Assembly (NCBI GenBank): GCA_016710645.1
Contig: JADJVI010000019.1
Location: 1-64,000 of the forward strand
Origin: Actinomycetales bacterium
GTDB lineage: Bacteria; Actinomycetota; Actinomycetes; Actinomycetales; Dermatophilaceae
Direction: 5' to 3'
DNA: 64,000 bases
The translations under genes and the position numbers were made by a program. The number at the start of each line of letters is the position of its first letter. Within the stretch, counting starts at the first letter, position 1. The notes under the pieces were generated by a model that searched no databases, was not told the DNA's origin, and saw nothing but the letters and a program-made list of their open reading frames with translations. Positions 27,518 through 36,573 of this stretch are shown here, piece by piece.

Positions 27518-27769
27518 ATGGCCACGCTGAAGGCACAGCACGACCGGACCGGCCTTGATGGCCTCGATGTCGCCGCCCATCCGGCGCGCGACGCTGCACA
27601 CTTCCGGCGCATTCTCGCGGCGAGGCGACACCTCGCCGCGGCGGAGCAGGAACTGCATGACGCGGTGCGCGCGGCGCGCGCGGCCGGCGACTCATGGACG
27701 ATCATTGGAGCCGCGTTGGACACGACGCGGCAGGCAGCGCAGCAGCGCTTCGGCGAGGGCTCCCGCTGA
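27518..27769 (+). CDS. Putative antitoxin with helix-turn-helix
   Basis: An 83-residue protein starting at ATG 27518 with GAGGTGA 9 bases upstream. It is largely helical: AARRHLAAAEQELHDAVRAAR, then a helix-turn-helix-like segment SWTIIGAALDTTRQAAQQRF. Proteins with this ending are common partners of the preceding toxin family. DNA binding to the two GTCAAG-N5-CTTGAC sites is a reasonable prediction. It lies 11 bases after the toxin gene in the same transcript. Confidence 0.65.
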   Translation: MATLKAQHDRTGLDGLDVAAHPARDAAHFRRILAARRHLAAAEQELHDAVRAARAAGDSWTIIGAALDTTRQAAQQRFGEGSR

Positions 27770-27807
27770 CGCTGACGTCGGCTACTCGTCAACGGTGCGC
27801 AACGTCC

Positions 27808-28638
27808 TCAGGGGTGGTGCTCGTTGACCCACGAGGTGAGTCGTTCGGTGAATCGCTCGGGCCTCTCCAGTGACAGGAGGTGGGCCACGTCCTCCCACCG
27901 TTCCAGGTCGGCGTGGGGGAGGGCGTCCGCCCATCGCGTCGCAGCGTCAAGGCTCGCGTCCAGATCGTGCGCCCCGACGATGATCAGCGTGGGCGCGGTC
28001 ACCTGTGACACCCGGTCGAACGGCTCGTCCTCTTCGTCGGCAGGTGCGCTGATTCGGTCAGCCAGCTCGAAGGCCCGTCGCTGCATCGTGCGCACCAGGT
28101 CGCACACCCCTGCCGGGACATCGGACTCGGTCCGGTCGGCGCCGACCACCCACGCCGAGATGTTCGCTTCCATGGCGGAGTCCAGGCCGCCAACGGCCAG
28201 CGCCGCCTCCTCCGTTTCGATGAACGCGCTCAGGCTGGGCGTCATGGTCAACAGCATCGCCCCGCCGACCGGGGCCAGGACCATCGAAAGCACGCGGTCC
28301 GGATGTGCGATCGCCAGTTGCGTCGCCACCCCAGAACCGAACGAGGCGGCCACCACATGGACCGCAGGCACGCCCACGGCGTCGAGGACATCGACCACGT
28401 CCTCGACATGAGTCCAGTGGTCGGCGTCGCGGTCGCTGTCACCAAAGCCGCGCAAGTCGATCCGCAGCAGCCCGTACCGCGGTGTCAACGCCACGACCTG
28501 GTCGTCCCACATGCGCCGATCGGCAATCCCGGCATGCAGGAACAGCAGCACCGGCCCGCTGGTCGGCCCAGGGGTGTAGTCGTACGCAATGCCACCGGAG
28601 GTCCTGCCCGGCGTCCGGGACGTGACTCGTGGTGCCAT
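27808..28638 (-). CDS. Alpha/beta-fold hydrolase
   Basis: A 276-residue alpha/beta hydrolase with oxyanion region LLFLHAGIADRRMWDDQV, nucleophile elbow VVAASFGSGVATQLA (serine in AASFG), the acid in VGAHDLDASLDAA and the catalytic histidine in EDVAHLLSLERPERF. The first elbow glycine is alanine, a tolerated variant. The substrate cannot be inferred. It stands convergent with the toxin-antitoxin pair and divergent from the polysaccharide deacetylase. Confidence 0.85.
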   Translation of the reverse strand: MAPRVTSRTPGRTSGGIAYDYTPGPTSGPVLLFLHAGIADRRMWDDQVVALTPRYGLLRIDLRGFGDSDRDADHWTHVEDVVDVLDAVGVPAVHVVAASFGSGVATQLAIAHPDRVLSMVLAPVGGAMLLTMTPSLSAFIETEEAALAVGGLDSAMEANISAWVVGADRTESDVPAGVCDLVRTMQRRAFELADRISAPADEEDEPFDRVSQVTAPTLIIVGAHDLDASLDAATRWADALPHADLERWEDVAHLLSLERPERFTERLTSWVNEHHP

Positions 28639-28713
28639 GACAGCGAGTCAACCCAGCCAGGTCGGCTCTGTCACCTCATTTCTCAAGTTGCCCATGCGTT
28701 GACGGAGAACGGG

Positions 28714-29748
28714 GTGGCTTCTCGGGTCGTGGGTCATGCACCAGTTCAGGCCACCCGGCGTGCCATTCTCAGCGCCGGCGTCACGGCCGTAGTGGGGGTG
28801 CTCACTGACTGCAGCGGCTCTGAACCGCCGGTGGCCGTGCCCACGAGCCCGCCACGATCGTCATCGGCTTCGGGATTGTCCTCCCCCTCCACAAGCTTCG
28901 TCTCCACGCCGGCCCAGCCCAGCGCGACGTCTGCCCCCACGGCCACCGGCACGACGGCGACCCAGCCCAGCGCCGGCCCCACGAAGGTGAGTGGCACGGC
29001 ATACGGGCCGTCCGAGCTCGCCAACGGACGCCCCACCCGCGCCGCCGTCATCGCACGGTATGCCGGGCAGACCCCGAGCGAGTGGGGGCTCACCACCACT
29101 GGGGTCATCCAGCGCCTGGGCACCACCGACAAGGTCGTGGCGCTGACCTTCGACGCGTGCGGGGGCCCGACGCCGACCAGTGGCGGCTGCGGCTACGACC
29201 GCGACCTCATCGAGTTGCTGCGCAAGCATCGGGCCAAGGCCACGCTCTTCCTCAACGCCCGCTGGATCGACGCCAACCCGGCCGTCACGGCCGAACTCAT
29301 CGCCGACCCGCTCTTCGAGATCGGCAACCACGGGCTGCATCACCTGCCGCTGTCGGTCAACGGCCGCAAGGGGTATGCCGAGCAGGGCACCCACGATGTC
29401 GGCGAGGTCTACGACGAGGTCGCCGGCAATCACGACAAGCTCACCCGCCTTGTGGGCAAACCGCCGCGCTTCTTCCGCTCGGGCACGGCGCACTGCGACG
29501 AGATCGCCGTCAGGATCGTCGCCGACCTGGGCGAGTCCGTGGTCAACTTCTCGGTCAACGGTGATGCCGGCACCACCTTCACGGCCGCGCAGGTCGTCGC
29601 GTCGTTGCGCACGGCGAAGGCCGGCGACATTGTCATCAGCCACTTCAACCGGCCACCGCGGGAAACAGCCGAGGGGTATGCCGTGGGGCTGCCGGCGCTG
29701 CTCGCGCGGGGCCTGCGCACGGTGACCCTGTCGGAGTATCTGCACTGA
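28714..29748 (+). CDS. Exported polysaccharide deacetylase-like protein
   Basis: A protein of about 344 residues from GTG 28714 (GTG 28729 is also possible). A short N-terminal hydrophobic segment (AILSAGVTAVVGVL) ends in a cysteine that poorly fits a lipobox. A Ser/Thr/Pro linker of about 80 residues follows. The NodB-like domain has motif 1 VVALTFDACGG with the catalytic Asp. In motif 2 the usual HSxxH is changed to GNHGLHHLPL. A motif 3 segment RFFRSGTAHCDE follows. It probably acts on cell wall or surface glycans. The atypical zinc motif places it in a divergent subfamily. Confidence 0.75.
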   Translation: MASRVVGHAPVQATRRAILSAGVTAVVGVLTDCSGSEPPVAVPTSPPRSSSASGLSSPSTSFVSTPAQPSATSAPTATGTTATQPSAGPTKVSGTAYGPSELANGRPTRAAVIARYAGQTPSEWGLTTTGVIQRLGTTDKVVALTFDACGGPTPTSGGCGYDRDLIELLRKHRAKATLFLNARWIDANPAVTAELIADPLFEIGNHGLHHLPLSVNGRKGYAEQGTHDVGEVYDEVAGNHDKLTRLVGKPPRFFRSGTAHCDEIAVRIVADLGESVVNFSVNGDAGTTFTAAQVVASLRTAKAGDIVISHFNRPPRETAEGYAVGLPALLARGLRTVTLSEYLH

Positions 29749-29877
29749 ATCTCAGGAGGGTCAGGCCGGGTCGGCTGCCGCGCCGGCTGCGCACGGCCGA
29801 GGGGTGTCAGAGCTCGTCCATACAGTGCGTGGTGGTGGAGGCAGCCCGATCCGCGGGCGCCCGATCAGGAGGCAACG

Positions 29878-30429
29878 ATGGGCTTTCTCACCCCCAATGC
29901 GTTCGGCGAGCACGCCATCCTCAAGACCTTCGCCCTGCAACAGCTCGCCCAGTTGCGCACGACCGTCCACGGGCTCACGACCGAACAGGCCCGGCTTGCG
30001 CCGACGGCATCGTCGCTGACTCTCGCCGCGCTCGTCATGCACGGGGGAGCGGTCGCGGTCGGCTGGTCGGCCAGCGCAGCCGGGGCTCCCGGCACTCCGG
30101 TGCTGCCCGAAGACCTCCGGACCGATCCGACCTTCGACTCCCTGTTGGCCGATGGGCGGTCGCTCCCCGAGGTGTTGGCCTTCTTCGACCGGTGCGTCGA
30201 GGTCACGACGGCCAATATCGACGCCGTCGGTGACCTCGACGTCCTGGTCCCGGTCCCCGATGCGCCGTGGTATCCCGCCGACCTCACCCACTGGCAGGCC
30301 CGCTGGTGCCTGGCCCACATCAGCACCGAGGTGGCACGGCATACCGGGCATGCCGACATCATTCGCGAGACCATCGACGGCAAGACGAGTTTCGAACTCA
30401 ACGACCTGGCCGAGCAGGCCGATCGCTGA
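29878..30429 (+). CDS. DinB-family protein (DUF664-like)
   Basis: A 183-residue four-helix-bundle protein with metal-binding histidines in LVMHGGAVAVGWSA and WCLAHISTEVARHTGHADIIRE. The start ATG 29878 has a strong RBS, AGGAGG, 6 bases upstream. DinB-like enzymes of actinobacteria include mycothiol-dependent transferases and many of unknown function. No substrate can be assigned. It is a single gene convergent with the DUF1697 gene. Confidence 0.88.
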   Translation: MGFLTPNAFGEHAILKTFALQQLAQLRTTVHGLTTEQARLAPTASSLTLAALVMHGGAVAVGWSASAAGAPGTPVLPEDLRTDPTFDSLLADGRSLPEVLAFFDRCVEVTTANIDAVGDLDVLVPVPDAPWYPADLTHWQARWCLAHISTEVARHTGHADIIRETIDGKTSFELNDLAEQADR

Positions 30430-30534
30430 CCGGAGCAGCCGGCGCGGCCGCTGAGAACCGTGCGGCTGGCGCGAGGCGATGACGTCCGGGTCGTCGAAGA
30501 AGGTCGTCCGCGACGAATCGGCGAGACGGGGCCG

Positions 30535-31074
30535 CTAGAGCAGGGCGGCGATCGCTGTGACGGTGCGCCAGTTGCGAGCAGTGCCGGTGACGCCGAGTTT
30601 GCGCTCCAGGACGGTGTTGGTGAGCTTGAGCGTGGCGACCCCGTCGGGTGCCCAGATGTAGGCCTCGCGCCCGTCGATGGTGAACGCTTCCGGCAACCGA
30701 TCGGTGGCGAGCAGCCGTTCGATGGCCTCGGCCGATGGCTGGGCGGTGAGGAAGGTGACCAGATAGCGCGACAGGTCAGTCGCCACCGCGCCCAACGGAT
30801 TCAGCGCCAAGACCGCACGGATCTTGTCGGGGGAGCGCACCACACACGGCACGTCGACGCCGAACGCGTCGACCATGACGGCTCGCACCAGCGCGGCGAC
30901 CCGCTCACCGTCGGGCTCGTCCGAGTCGAGCACGATGTTGCCCGACTGCAGCAGGGTGCGCACCTGCCCGAACCCCCGTTCGGTCAGGCGCTCGCGCAAG
31001 GCAGGCATCGGCACCTTGTTGAGGTTGCCGAGGTTGATGGCACGGGGAAGGACTACGTGCCGATGGGTCATCAC
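30535..31074 (-). CDS. DUF1697 protein
   Basis: A 179-residue soluble protein with the DUF1697 signatures LPRAINLGNLNKVPMPALRERL, LLQSGNIVLDS, TIDGREAYIWAPDG and an end LTNTVLERKLGVTGTARNWRTVT. The function of this common family is not known. A second ATG three bases downstream is an equally good start. It follows the esterase gene by 36 bases on the same strand and may be cotranscribed with it and pmt. Confidence 0.88.
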   Translation of the reverse strand: MMTHRHVVLPRAINLGNLNKVPMPALRERLTERGFGQVRTLLQSGNIVLDSDEPDGERVAALVRAVMVDAFGVDVPCVVRSPDKIRAVLALNPLGAVATDLSRYLVTFLTAQPSAEAIERLLATDRLPEAFTIDGREAYIWAPDGVATLKLTNTVLERKLGVTGTARNWRTVTAIAALL

Positions 31075-31110
31075 CCGGCATTCTCCGCCGTCGCCTGGCT
31101 GCGGGGGTGG

Positions 31111-32334
31111 CTACTTCACATGTGCCGCGAAGAACGTCCAGATCGCCGGAGTCGCCGCGTATGCCGTCCCGGTGCTGTCCGCTGTCGTGGTCCCCGCCGA
31201 GGGCGAGGGTGCGGTCGACGCCGACGTGGCTCCTGAGATCGTCGAACTGCCGAGGGACGTCGGGGCTGGGCTGGCATCCAGTGGCCCGGTCCGCCGCACG
31301 CCCGGCCAATCGTGCCCGCCGCCCTCGATGAGCACGAGCGAGACGGTCCGGCCCACGGCGCACTGGGCGGTTTCGATGGTGGTCAACCCCTCGGTATGCG
31401 AGATGGTGCCGCCGCACCGGTCGACATTGCGCCACAGCGTCATGAGGTCGGGGATGCTCTTGCCCTGGAACGAGGCCAGGCCCGCAGGCGGCTTGGTGGG
31501 CGTCGGTGCCTCGGGCGGTCCGCTGGGCGGTGCTGTCACAGGGTCGGTTGCGGATGGTTCGGTCGCGCCAGGTTCGACCGCGGCGGGGTCGGGCGCGCCG
31601 GCATACGGAACTGTCGTGTCGGCCGTGCCGTGGATGTGCAGGACCGACAACGGGGCGGGATTGGTGCAGTCGCCGACGAGGGTCGCCGACACCGGGGCGA
31701 TGGCGGCGAAGAGGGTGGTGTCGCAGGCCAGGCGGTAGGCCATCATGCCGCCGGTGGACATCCCCGTGGCGTAGACCCGGGTTTTGTCGTAGGGGAGGGC
31801 CTTGCCCACGTCGGCCATGACCTTGCTGACGAAATCGACATCGTCGACTCCAGAGGCCGGGGCGATGCCACAGCATCCGTTGCCGACATTCCAGGCCTGA
31901 CCGACAGCGTCGGGATAGATGACGAGGAAGCCCTCCCGATCGGCCACCGGATCCCAGCCGTAGGCCTGTTCGGCGATCCGAGCAGTGCCCAGTCCGCCGT
32001 GCAGCATGACGACGACCGGTGGTGGGCTGAGCACCTGGGCCGGACGGTAGACGCGGTACATCCGGATCAGCCCGCCGACGGTGAGGGCGTGTTCGCTGGA
32101 GCCAACCGGGAGTGCCGCGAGGTCCAGGCCCCCGGGGCCGGTCTTGGTGCGCGATGGCGTGGCCGCGGTGCTCGGACTCGGTGCGGGGTTGGGGGTGGTC
32201 GTGCAGGCGACCACCATGGCGACGCTGAGCAGCGCGATGACCACGCGTGCGAGGTGGCCGAGCCCGGTCAGCGGGGACCGCCTGCCGGCGCCGCAGCGCG
32301 ACGCGGTCCGCCCCTTCGGCCACATGAGGCTCAT
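31111..32334 (-). CDS. Lipoprotein esterase of the PHB depolymerase / LpqC family
   Basis: A 407-residue lipoprotein with lipobox VAMVVAC at about residue 44. The alpha/beta hydrolase domain shows VVVMLHGGLG, the nucleophile in ATGMSTGGMMAYRLAC, the acid region HIHGTADTTVPYAG and the histidine in EGGGHDWPGV. NVGNGCCG and the neighbouring cysteines are typical of feruloyl-esterase/PHB-depolymerase (CE1) proteins. A Pro/Thr-rich insertion of about 35 residues interrupts the domain after the acid, and a Ser/Thr-rich linker precedes the last helix. The distal insertion could be a target for the O-mannosyltransferase encoded 40 bases upstream. Confidence 0.82.
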   Translation of the reverse strand: MSLMWPKGRTASRCGAGRRSPLTGLGHLARVVIALLSVAMVVACTTTPNPAPSPSTAATPSRTKTGPGGLDLAALPVGSSEHALTVGGLIRMYRVYRPAQVLSPPPVVVMLHGGLGTARIAEQAYGWDPVADREGFLVIYPDAVGQAWNVGNGCCGIAPASGVDDVDFVSKVMADVGKALPYDKTRVYATGMSTGGMMAYRLACDTTLFAAIAPVSATLVGDCTNPAPLSVLHIHGTADTTVPYAGAPDPAAVEPGATEPSATDPVTAPPSGPPEAPTPTKPPAGLASFQGKSIPDLMTLWRNVDRCGGTISHTEGLTTIETAQCAVGRTVSLVLIEGGGHDWPGVRRTGPLDASPAPTSLGSSTISGATSASTAPSPSAGTTTADSTGTAYAATPAIWTFFAAHVK

Positions 32335-32374
32335 TCTTCCAGCGCCGACCCCGCCACGGTCGGCAGACCGCAGG

Positions 32375-34033
32375 CTAAACCCATGACGGGAACCACATGT
32401 GGATCCACCACTGCTGATACGGGATGAGCTGCGCGGTGTAGATCGGGATGAACCAGGCGAACACCAGCGCCGAGACGATGAGGTAGCAGCCGACGATCGT
32501 CACCCCGACCTGCCGCCGTTGAGCGTTCGCGTCGGGCGGTCCGAGGATCATCCCGAGCACATAGGTCACGCCGAAGATGACATAGGGAACGAACGCGACC
32601 GCATAGAACTGGTAAATCGTCCGGTCGCCGAGCAGGAACCACGGGAAGTAGCCACCGGCATACCCCGCGAGGATCGCGCCGGCGCGCCAGTCGCGCCGCA
32701 GTGCCCAGCGGAAGGCGAGGACCGCGAGCGAGGCGGTGGCCAGCCACCAGATCGTCACGGTGCCGATCGGGGTGATGATCCGGGCGCACATGTCGATGTC
32801 ACAGCCGTCCTGGCCGAGCTTGGGGTACTCCGCGAACATCGACGTCGGCCGCCCCATGACCATCCACGACCAGGGATTGGATTGATAGGCGTGCGGCGTC
32901 GACAGCCCGCGGTGGAAGTCGAGGATCTGCGCGTGGTAGTTCCACCACGAGCGCACGGCGTCGGGCACCCAGGTCCAGCGCGAGTCGGCCGGGTGGGTGA
33001 GGGCCCAACTGCGGTTGTAGCCGGTGTCGGAGCGGAACCATCCGGTCCAGGACGCCACATAGGTCACCACGGCGGTCGGCACCATCGCGACAAAGGCCGG
33101 TATGCCGTCCCGCCACACTCCCGTGCTGATCCACCGGTGCACCCCGATGGTCCGGCGGGCACCGATGTCCCAGAGCACGGTCATCAGACCGAAGACGACG
33201 AGGAAGTAGAGACCGGACCACTTGGTACCGGCGGCCAGGCCGAGGCTGACCCCGGCGACCCAACGCCACGGCCGCCACCCCAGCGACGGCCCGCGCCAGG
33301 AGTGGGTCTGCGGGAGGGCACGGGCGGTGGGAGCCAACGGAATCTGGGCGGCGGCCCGGGTGGCGAGAATCTCGCGGGTGCGGTCACGATCGAGCAGGAG
33401 GGCGCCAAAGCCGGCCAGGGCAAAGAACATGAGGATGATGTCGAGCAGGCCGGTGCGCGAGTGGACGAAGTGGTGCCCCTCGATGGTGACGAGGATCGCG
33501 GCGATGGTGCCGAGGACCGACGAGCGAAAGAGTCGGCGGGCGATGCGTCCGATCATGACGATCGACAACACCCCGATGACACAGACCGAGAACCTCCACC
33601 CGAAGGACGAATCGCCGCCGAACAACCCCTCGCCCGCGCCGATGATCCACTTGCCGACTGGGCCGTGGACGACGAGGTCGCCGACCTCGGTGTTGAAGAC
33701 GTCGAGGGTGCCCTCGGTGAATGCCTTGTCGATGAGCTCGCCGTACTTGTCGGTGTTTCGCAGCTCGACGCCGTACTGGATCATCGACCAGCCCTGCTTG
33801 ACGTAATACGTCTCGTCGAAGATCAGCTTGTGCGGATAGCCCAGGTCCCAGAACCGCAGGATCCCGCCGACCAGAGCGGCCAGCAGCGGCCCCAGCCAGC
33901 CGAGCAAGGGCTGGCCGATCGGACCCCCAACCAGCCGGTCGCGCAGGGTCTGCACCAACGCCGCACGAGCCGTCGCGGCACGCTCCTGGCGTGCCTGCGG
34001 GGCGACCGGGACGGCGTGGGACATGGCCGCCAT
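32375..34033 (-). CDS. pmt: Protein O-mannosyltransferase Pmt (dolichyl-phosphate-mannose type)
   Basis: A 552-residue polytopic GT39 glycosyltransferase. The first lumenal loop has LGYPHKLIFDETYYVKQGW with the catalytic-type DE, then HGPVGKWIIGAGEGLFG, EGHHFVHSRTGLLDI and the terminal WFIPIYTAQLIPYQQWW. Rv1002c of M. tuberculosis is the counterpart and mannosylates exported lipoproteins. ATG 34033 or 34024 is the start. In many actinobacteria it is directly divergent from rsmI; here about 3.9 kb of other genes separate them. Neighbouring Ser/Thr-rich exported proteins are plausible substrates. Confidence 0.92.
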   Translation of the reverse strand: MAAMSHAVPVAPQARQERAATARAALVQTLRDRLVGGPIGQPLLGWLGPLLAALVGGILRFWDLGYPHKLIFDETYYVKQGWSMIQYGVELRNTDKYGELIDKAFTEGTLDVFNTEVGDLVVHGPVGKWIIGAGEGLFGGDSSFGWRFSVCVIGVLSIVMIGRIARRLFRSSVLGTIAAILVTIEGHHFVHSRTGLLDIILMFFALAGFGALLLDRDRTREILATRAAAQIPLAPTARALPQTHSWRGPSLGWRPWRWVAGVSLGLAAGTKWSGLYFLVVFGLMTVLWDIGARRTIGVHRWISTGVWRDGIPAFVAMVPTAVVTYVASWTGWFRSDTGYNRSWALTHPADSRWTWVPDAVRSWWNYHAQILDFHRGLSTPHAYQSNPWSWMVMGRPTSMFAEYPKLGQDGCDIDMCARIITPIGTVTIWWLATASLAVLAFRWALRRDWRAGAILAGYAGGYFPWFLLGDRTIYQFYAVAFVPYVIFGVTYVLGMILGPPDANAQRRQVGVTIVGCYLIVSALVFAWFIPIYTAQLIPYQQWWIHMWFPSWV

Positions 34034-34131
34034 CGTAGGCCGGTCGACTGAGTCTGCCGGGGTCCCGCCCGCGGGTTGGTGAGCCTTTCCTTGCTGGCGA
34101 CCGGACGGCATACCGGAGCACACTCGGTCGT

Positions 34132-35079
34132 ATGCCGCGCGAGAACTTGACCCGTTTCGCCTGGCTGTCCATCGCGGCAGCCGTGTGCACCATCGCCCTC
34201 AAGAGCGGGGCCTACCTGGTCACCGGGTCGGTGGGTCTGCTCTCGGACGCCGCCGAGTCCGTGGTCAACCTCGTGGCGGCCTTCGTCGCGCTCATCGCGT
34301 TGCACGTGGCGGCCAAGCCGGCCGACGCCGAGCATCAGTTCGGGCACAGCAAAGCGGAGTACTTCTCGGCCGCCGTCGAGGGCGTCATGATCTTCGTCGC
34401 CGCGACCTTCATCATCTACAGCTCGGTGCAGCGTTTCCTCGCGCCCGAGCCACTGGAGCAGGTCGGGTTGGGTCTGGGCATCTCCGTCGTCGCGTCGGCG
34501 CTCAACGGGGCGGTGGCCTTCGTGCTCATGCGCGCGGGCCGGAAGCACAGGTCGATCACGTTGACCGCCGACGGCAAGCACCTGCTCACCGACGTGTGGA
34601 CCTCAGCGGGCGTCGTCGTCGGCGTGCTGCTCGTGGCGCTCACCGGCTGGCTGCGCCTGGACCCGATCATCGCCTTCCTCGTGGGCTGCAACATCATCTG
34701 GACCGGCTGGCACCTCGTCCGCGAATCGGTTGACGGGTTGATGGATGCCGCTCCGAGCCCCGAGTGCCAGGCCAAGATCCAGGCGATCATCGACGAGCAC
34801 ACGACTGACGAGGTGAAGTTCCACGGCGTGCGTGGCCGCGTGTCGGGGCACCAGAACCACGTGGCTATGCACGTGCTCGTGCCGGGTCACTGGACCGTGC
34901 AGCAGGGCCACGACGTGCTCGAAGAGGTCGAAGACGCGTTCCGACGCGAGTTCGACCACATCACGGTCGACACCCACCTCGAACCGATCGAGGACCCCCG
35001 CTCCTACGACGACGTGCCGACCTTCGTCGAGGCGTCGCCGTCATCCGCGCCGCAGCCCCCCGACGCCGCGACCGAGTAA
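34132..35079 (+). CDS. Cation diffusion facilitator (CDF) metal exporter
   Basis: A 315-residue CDF protein with six helices, the TMH2 site in GSVGLLSDAAESVVNL, HQFGHSKAEYFSA between helices, DGKHLLTDVWTSAG in TMH5, and a C-terminal ferredoxin-like domain (VRGRVSGHQNHVAMHVLVPG). It exports divalent metals such as Zn, Fe or Mn; specificity is not readable. ATG 34132 lies inside a copy of the iterated word (CGTATGCCGC). It is divergent from pmt. Confidence 0.92.
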   Translation: MPRENLTRFAWLSIAAAVCTIALKSGAYLVTGSVGLLSDAAESVVNLVAAFVALIALHVAAKPADAEHQFGHSKAEYFSAAVEGVMIFVAATFIIYSSVQRFLAPEPLEQVGLGLGISVVASALNGAVAFVLMRAGRKHRSITLTADGKHLLTDVWTSAGVVVGVLLVALTGWLRLDPIIAFLVGCNIIWTGWHLVRESVDGLMDAAPSPECQAKIQAIIDEHTTDEVKFHGVRGRVSGHQNHVAMHVLVPGHWTVQQGHDVLEEVEDAFRREFDHITVDTHLEPIEDPRSYDDVPTFVEASPSSAPQPPDAATE

Positions 35080-35101
35080 GAGCGGGCCGGCTGTGGGATG
35101 G

Positions 35102-35872
35102 CTAGAGCCAGCCCACGCGGCCGTGCAGCACGGCATACCCGAGGAAGGCGACCACGTCGATGAGGGTGTGCGCGACGACCAAGGGGGCGACCCGGCGGGT
35201 CCGCCGCCACACCAGCGCGAACACCACGCCCATGACGACATTGCCGAGGAACCCGCCGAACCCTTGATAGAGGTGGTAGGCCCCGCGCAGCAGTGCCGAC
35301 GCCGCGAGCGCCCAGCGCCACGGCCAGCCCGCCTGGTCGAGCCGGGTCAGCAGATAGCCGACGACCAGGGCTTCCTCGAGCAGGCCGTTCTGTAACGCCG
35401 ACAGGATCAGCACCGGCACGGCCCACCAGGTCTGGCCGAGGTTGGCCGCAGCGATCTGGGTGTTGAACCCGAGGGCGCGCGCCGCAAGGTAGAACCCCAA
35501 TCCGGGGATGCCGATGAGAGCCGCCAGCAGGGCCCCCTGCCCGAGGTCGCGCCAGGGGTGGCTGCGGTCCAGTCCCAGCGTGCGCAGTGCGTTCCGTATG
35601 CCGGGTCTGGCCGGCGGGAGCGAGGTCGCCAGCAGGTGCAGCGCGAGGGCGACCGGCACCACGGCGAGCGCGATCCCGACGAGTTGGTAGGCGAGGTCCA
35701 GCCAGGGTCGATCGGGAGTGACCGAGGTGTTGAGCGCGGAGGTCTGCGCCGAGAGCGGCACCTCGCGGGTGAGCCGCTCGATGATCCGCAGCACCGACCA
35801 GATCGCCGACGCCCCGAGCGAGAGGCCCATGACGATGGCGATCTCGCGATGCAGCACCCGGCGCTCGATCAC
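35102..35872 (-). CDS. CPBP-family intramembrane protease (CAAX protease-like)
   Basis: A 256-residue membrane protein. The CPBP motif 1 reads NGLLEEALVVGYLLTRL, keeping EE but with Gly where EExxxR has Arg. Motif 2 SALLRGAYHLYQG supplies a histidine and motif 3 VVAHTLIDVVAF a second. This variant is, from memory, common in actinobacteria. These proteins cut membrane substrates or act on prenylated or bacteriocin peptides; no target is apparent. GTG 35872 follows AAGGTGAGG. The stop is 22 bases from the CDF stop, convergent. Confidence 0.85.
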   Translation of the reverse strand: MIERRVLHREIAIVMGLSLGASAIWSVLRIIERLTREVPLSAQTSALNTSVTPDRPWLDLAYQLVGIALAVVPVALALHLLATSLPPARPGIRNALRTLGLDRSHPWRDLGQGALLAALIGIPGLGFYLAARALGFNTQIAAANLGQTWWAVPVLILSALQNGLLEEALVVGYLLTRLDQAGWPWRWALAASALLRGAYHLYQGFGGFLGNVVMGVVFALVWRRTRRVAPLVVAHTLIDVVAFLGYAVLHGRVGWL

Positions 35873-35904
35873 GGCCTCACCTTATGTGGGCGAGAATCGC
35901 CGGC

Positions 35905-36573
35905 ATGGCCCTGCACCGCGGCGAACTCCTCGTCACCGATTGGTTGACCGTCGACGACGCAGCCCTCGCCGAACTTCTCGGCGCTGCCGCGGGGCCGACG
36001 CGGCCGGCGCTGGTTCTCGTTGATGGGGGCAGCGGCACCGGCAAGACGACCGCGGCGACTCGGATCGCGCAGGTGCTCGATGCGCCGCTCGTGCACACCG
36101 ACGACATCGCCTGGCACCTCGACCCGATCGCCTGGGACGACGTCCTCATCGAGCACGTGATCACGCCCTGGCGGGCGGGGCGGGGGGTGCGGTACCGACC
36201 CGATGCGTGGATCGCGCGGGGACGTGAGGGGGCGGTCCAGGTGCCTGCGGCAACACCGTGGCTGGTCGTGGAGGGCGTGGGTGCCGCCCGAGCCTCGGTG
36301 GCCGAGCTGGCCCAGGTCGTCGTCTGGGTGCAGGCCGACCGAGCCCTGGCGCGGGAACGCGGCCTCGTGCGCGACGTCTCGCTGGGTCGGACGAGATCTG
36401 AGGCCGAGGAGTTCTGGGACACCTGGGATATGCATGAGCTTCCCTTCCTTGAGCAGGAAAAGCCTTGGGAGAGAGCGGATCTCATCGTGGACGGCATACC
36501 CGATCCGCAAGCGCCCGGAGCGATGCGGGTTCATGTCGCTTCGGGTGGGCTCCGATGGGGAGCGCGCGAGTGA
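35905..36573 (+). CDS. P-loop NTPase, uridine kinase-like
   Basis: A 222-residue P-loop protein with Walker A VDGGSGTGKTT near residues 40-50 and an Asp pair in LVHTDDIAWHLDPIAWDD, matching uridine kinase-like and AAA small kinases of actinobacteria. RALARERGLVRDVSLGR may be a lid arginine region. ATG 35905 (MALHRGE) is chosen; a GTG upstream is possible. Its stop overlaps the next gene (GTGA), so the two are coupled. The phosphate acceptor is unknown. Confidence 0.75.
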   Translation: MALHRGELLVTDWLTVDDAALAELLGAAAGPTRPALVLVDGGSGTGKTTAATRIAQVLDAPLVHTDDIAWHLDPIAWDDVLIEHVITPWRAGRGVRYRPDAWIARGREGAVQVPAATPWLVVEGVGAARASVAELAQVVVWVQADRALARERGLVRDVSLGRTRSEAEEFWDTWDMHELPFLEQEKPWERADLIVDGIPDPQAPGAMRVHVASGGLRWGARE

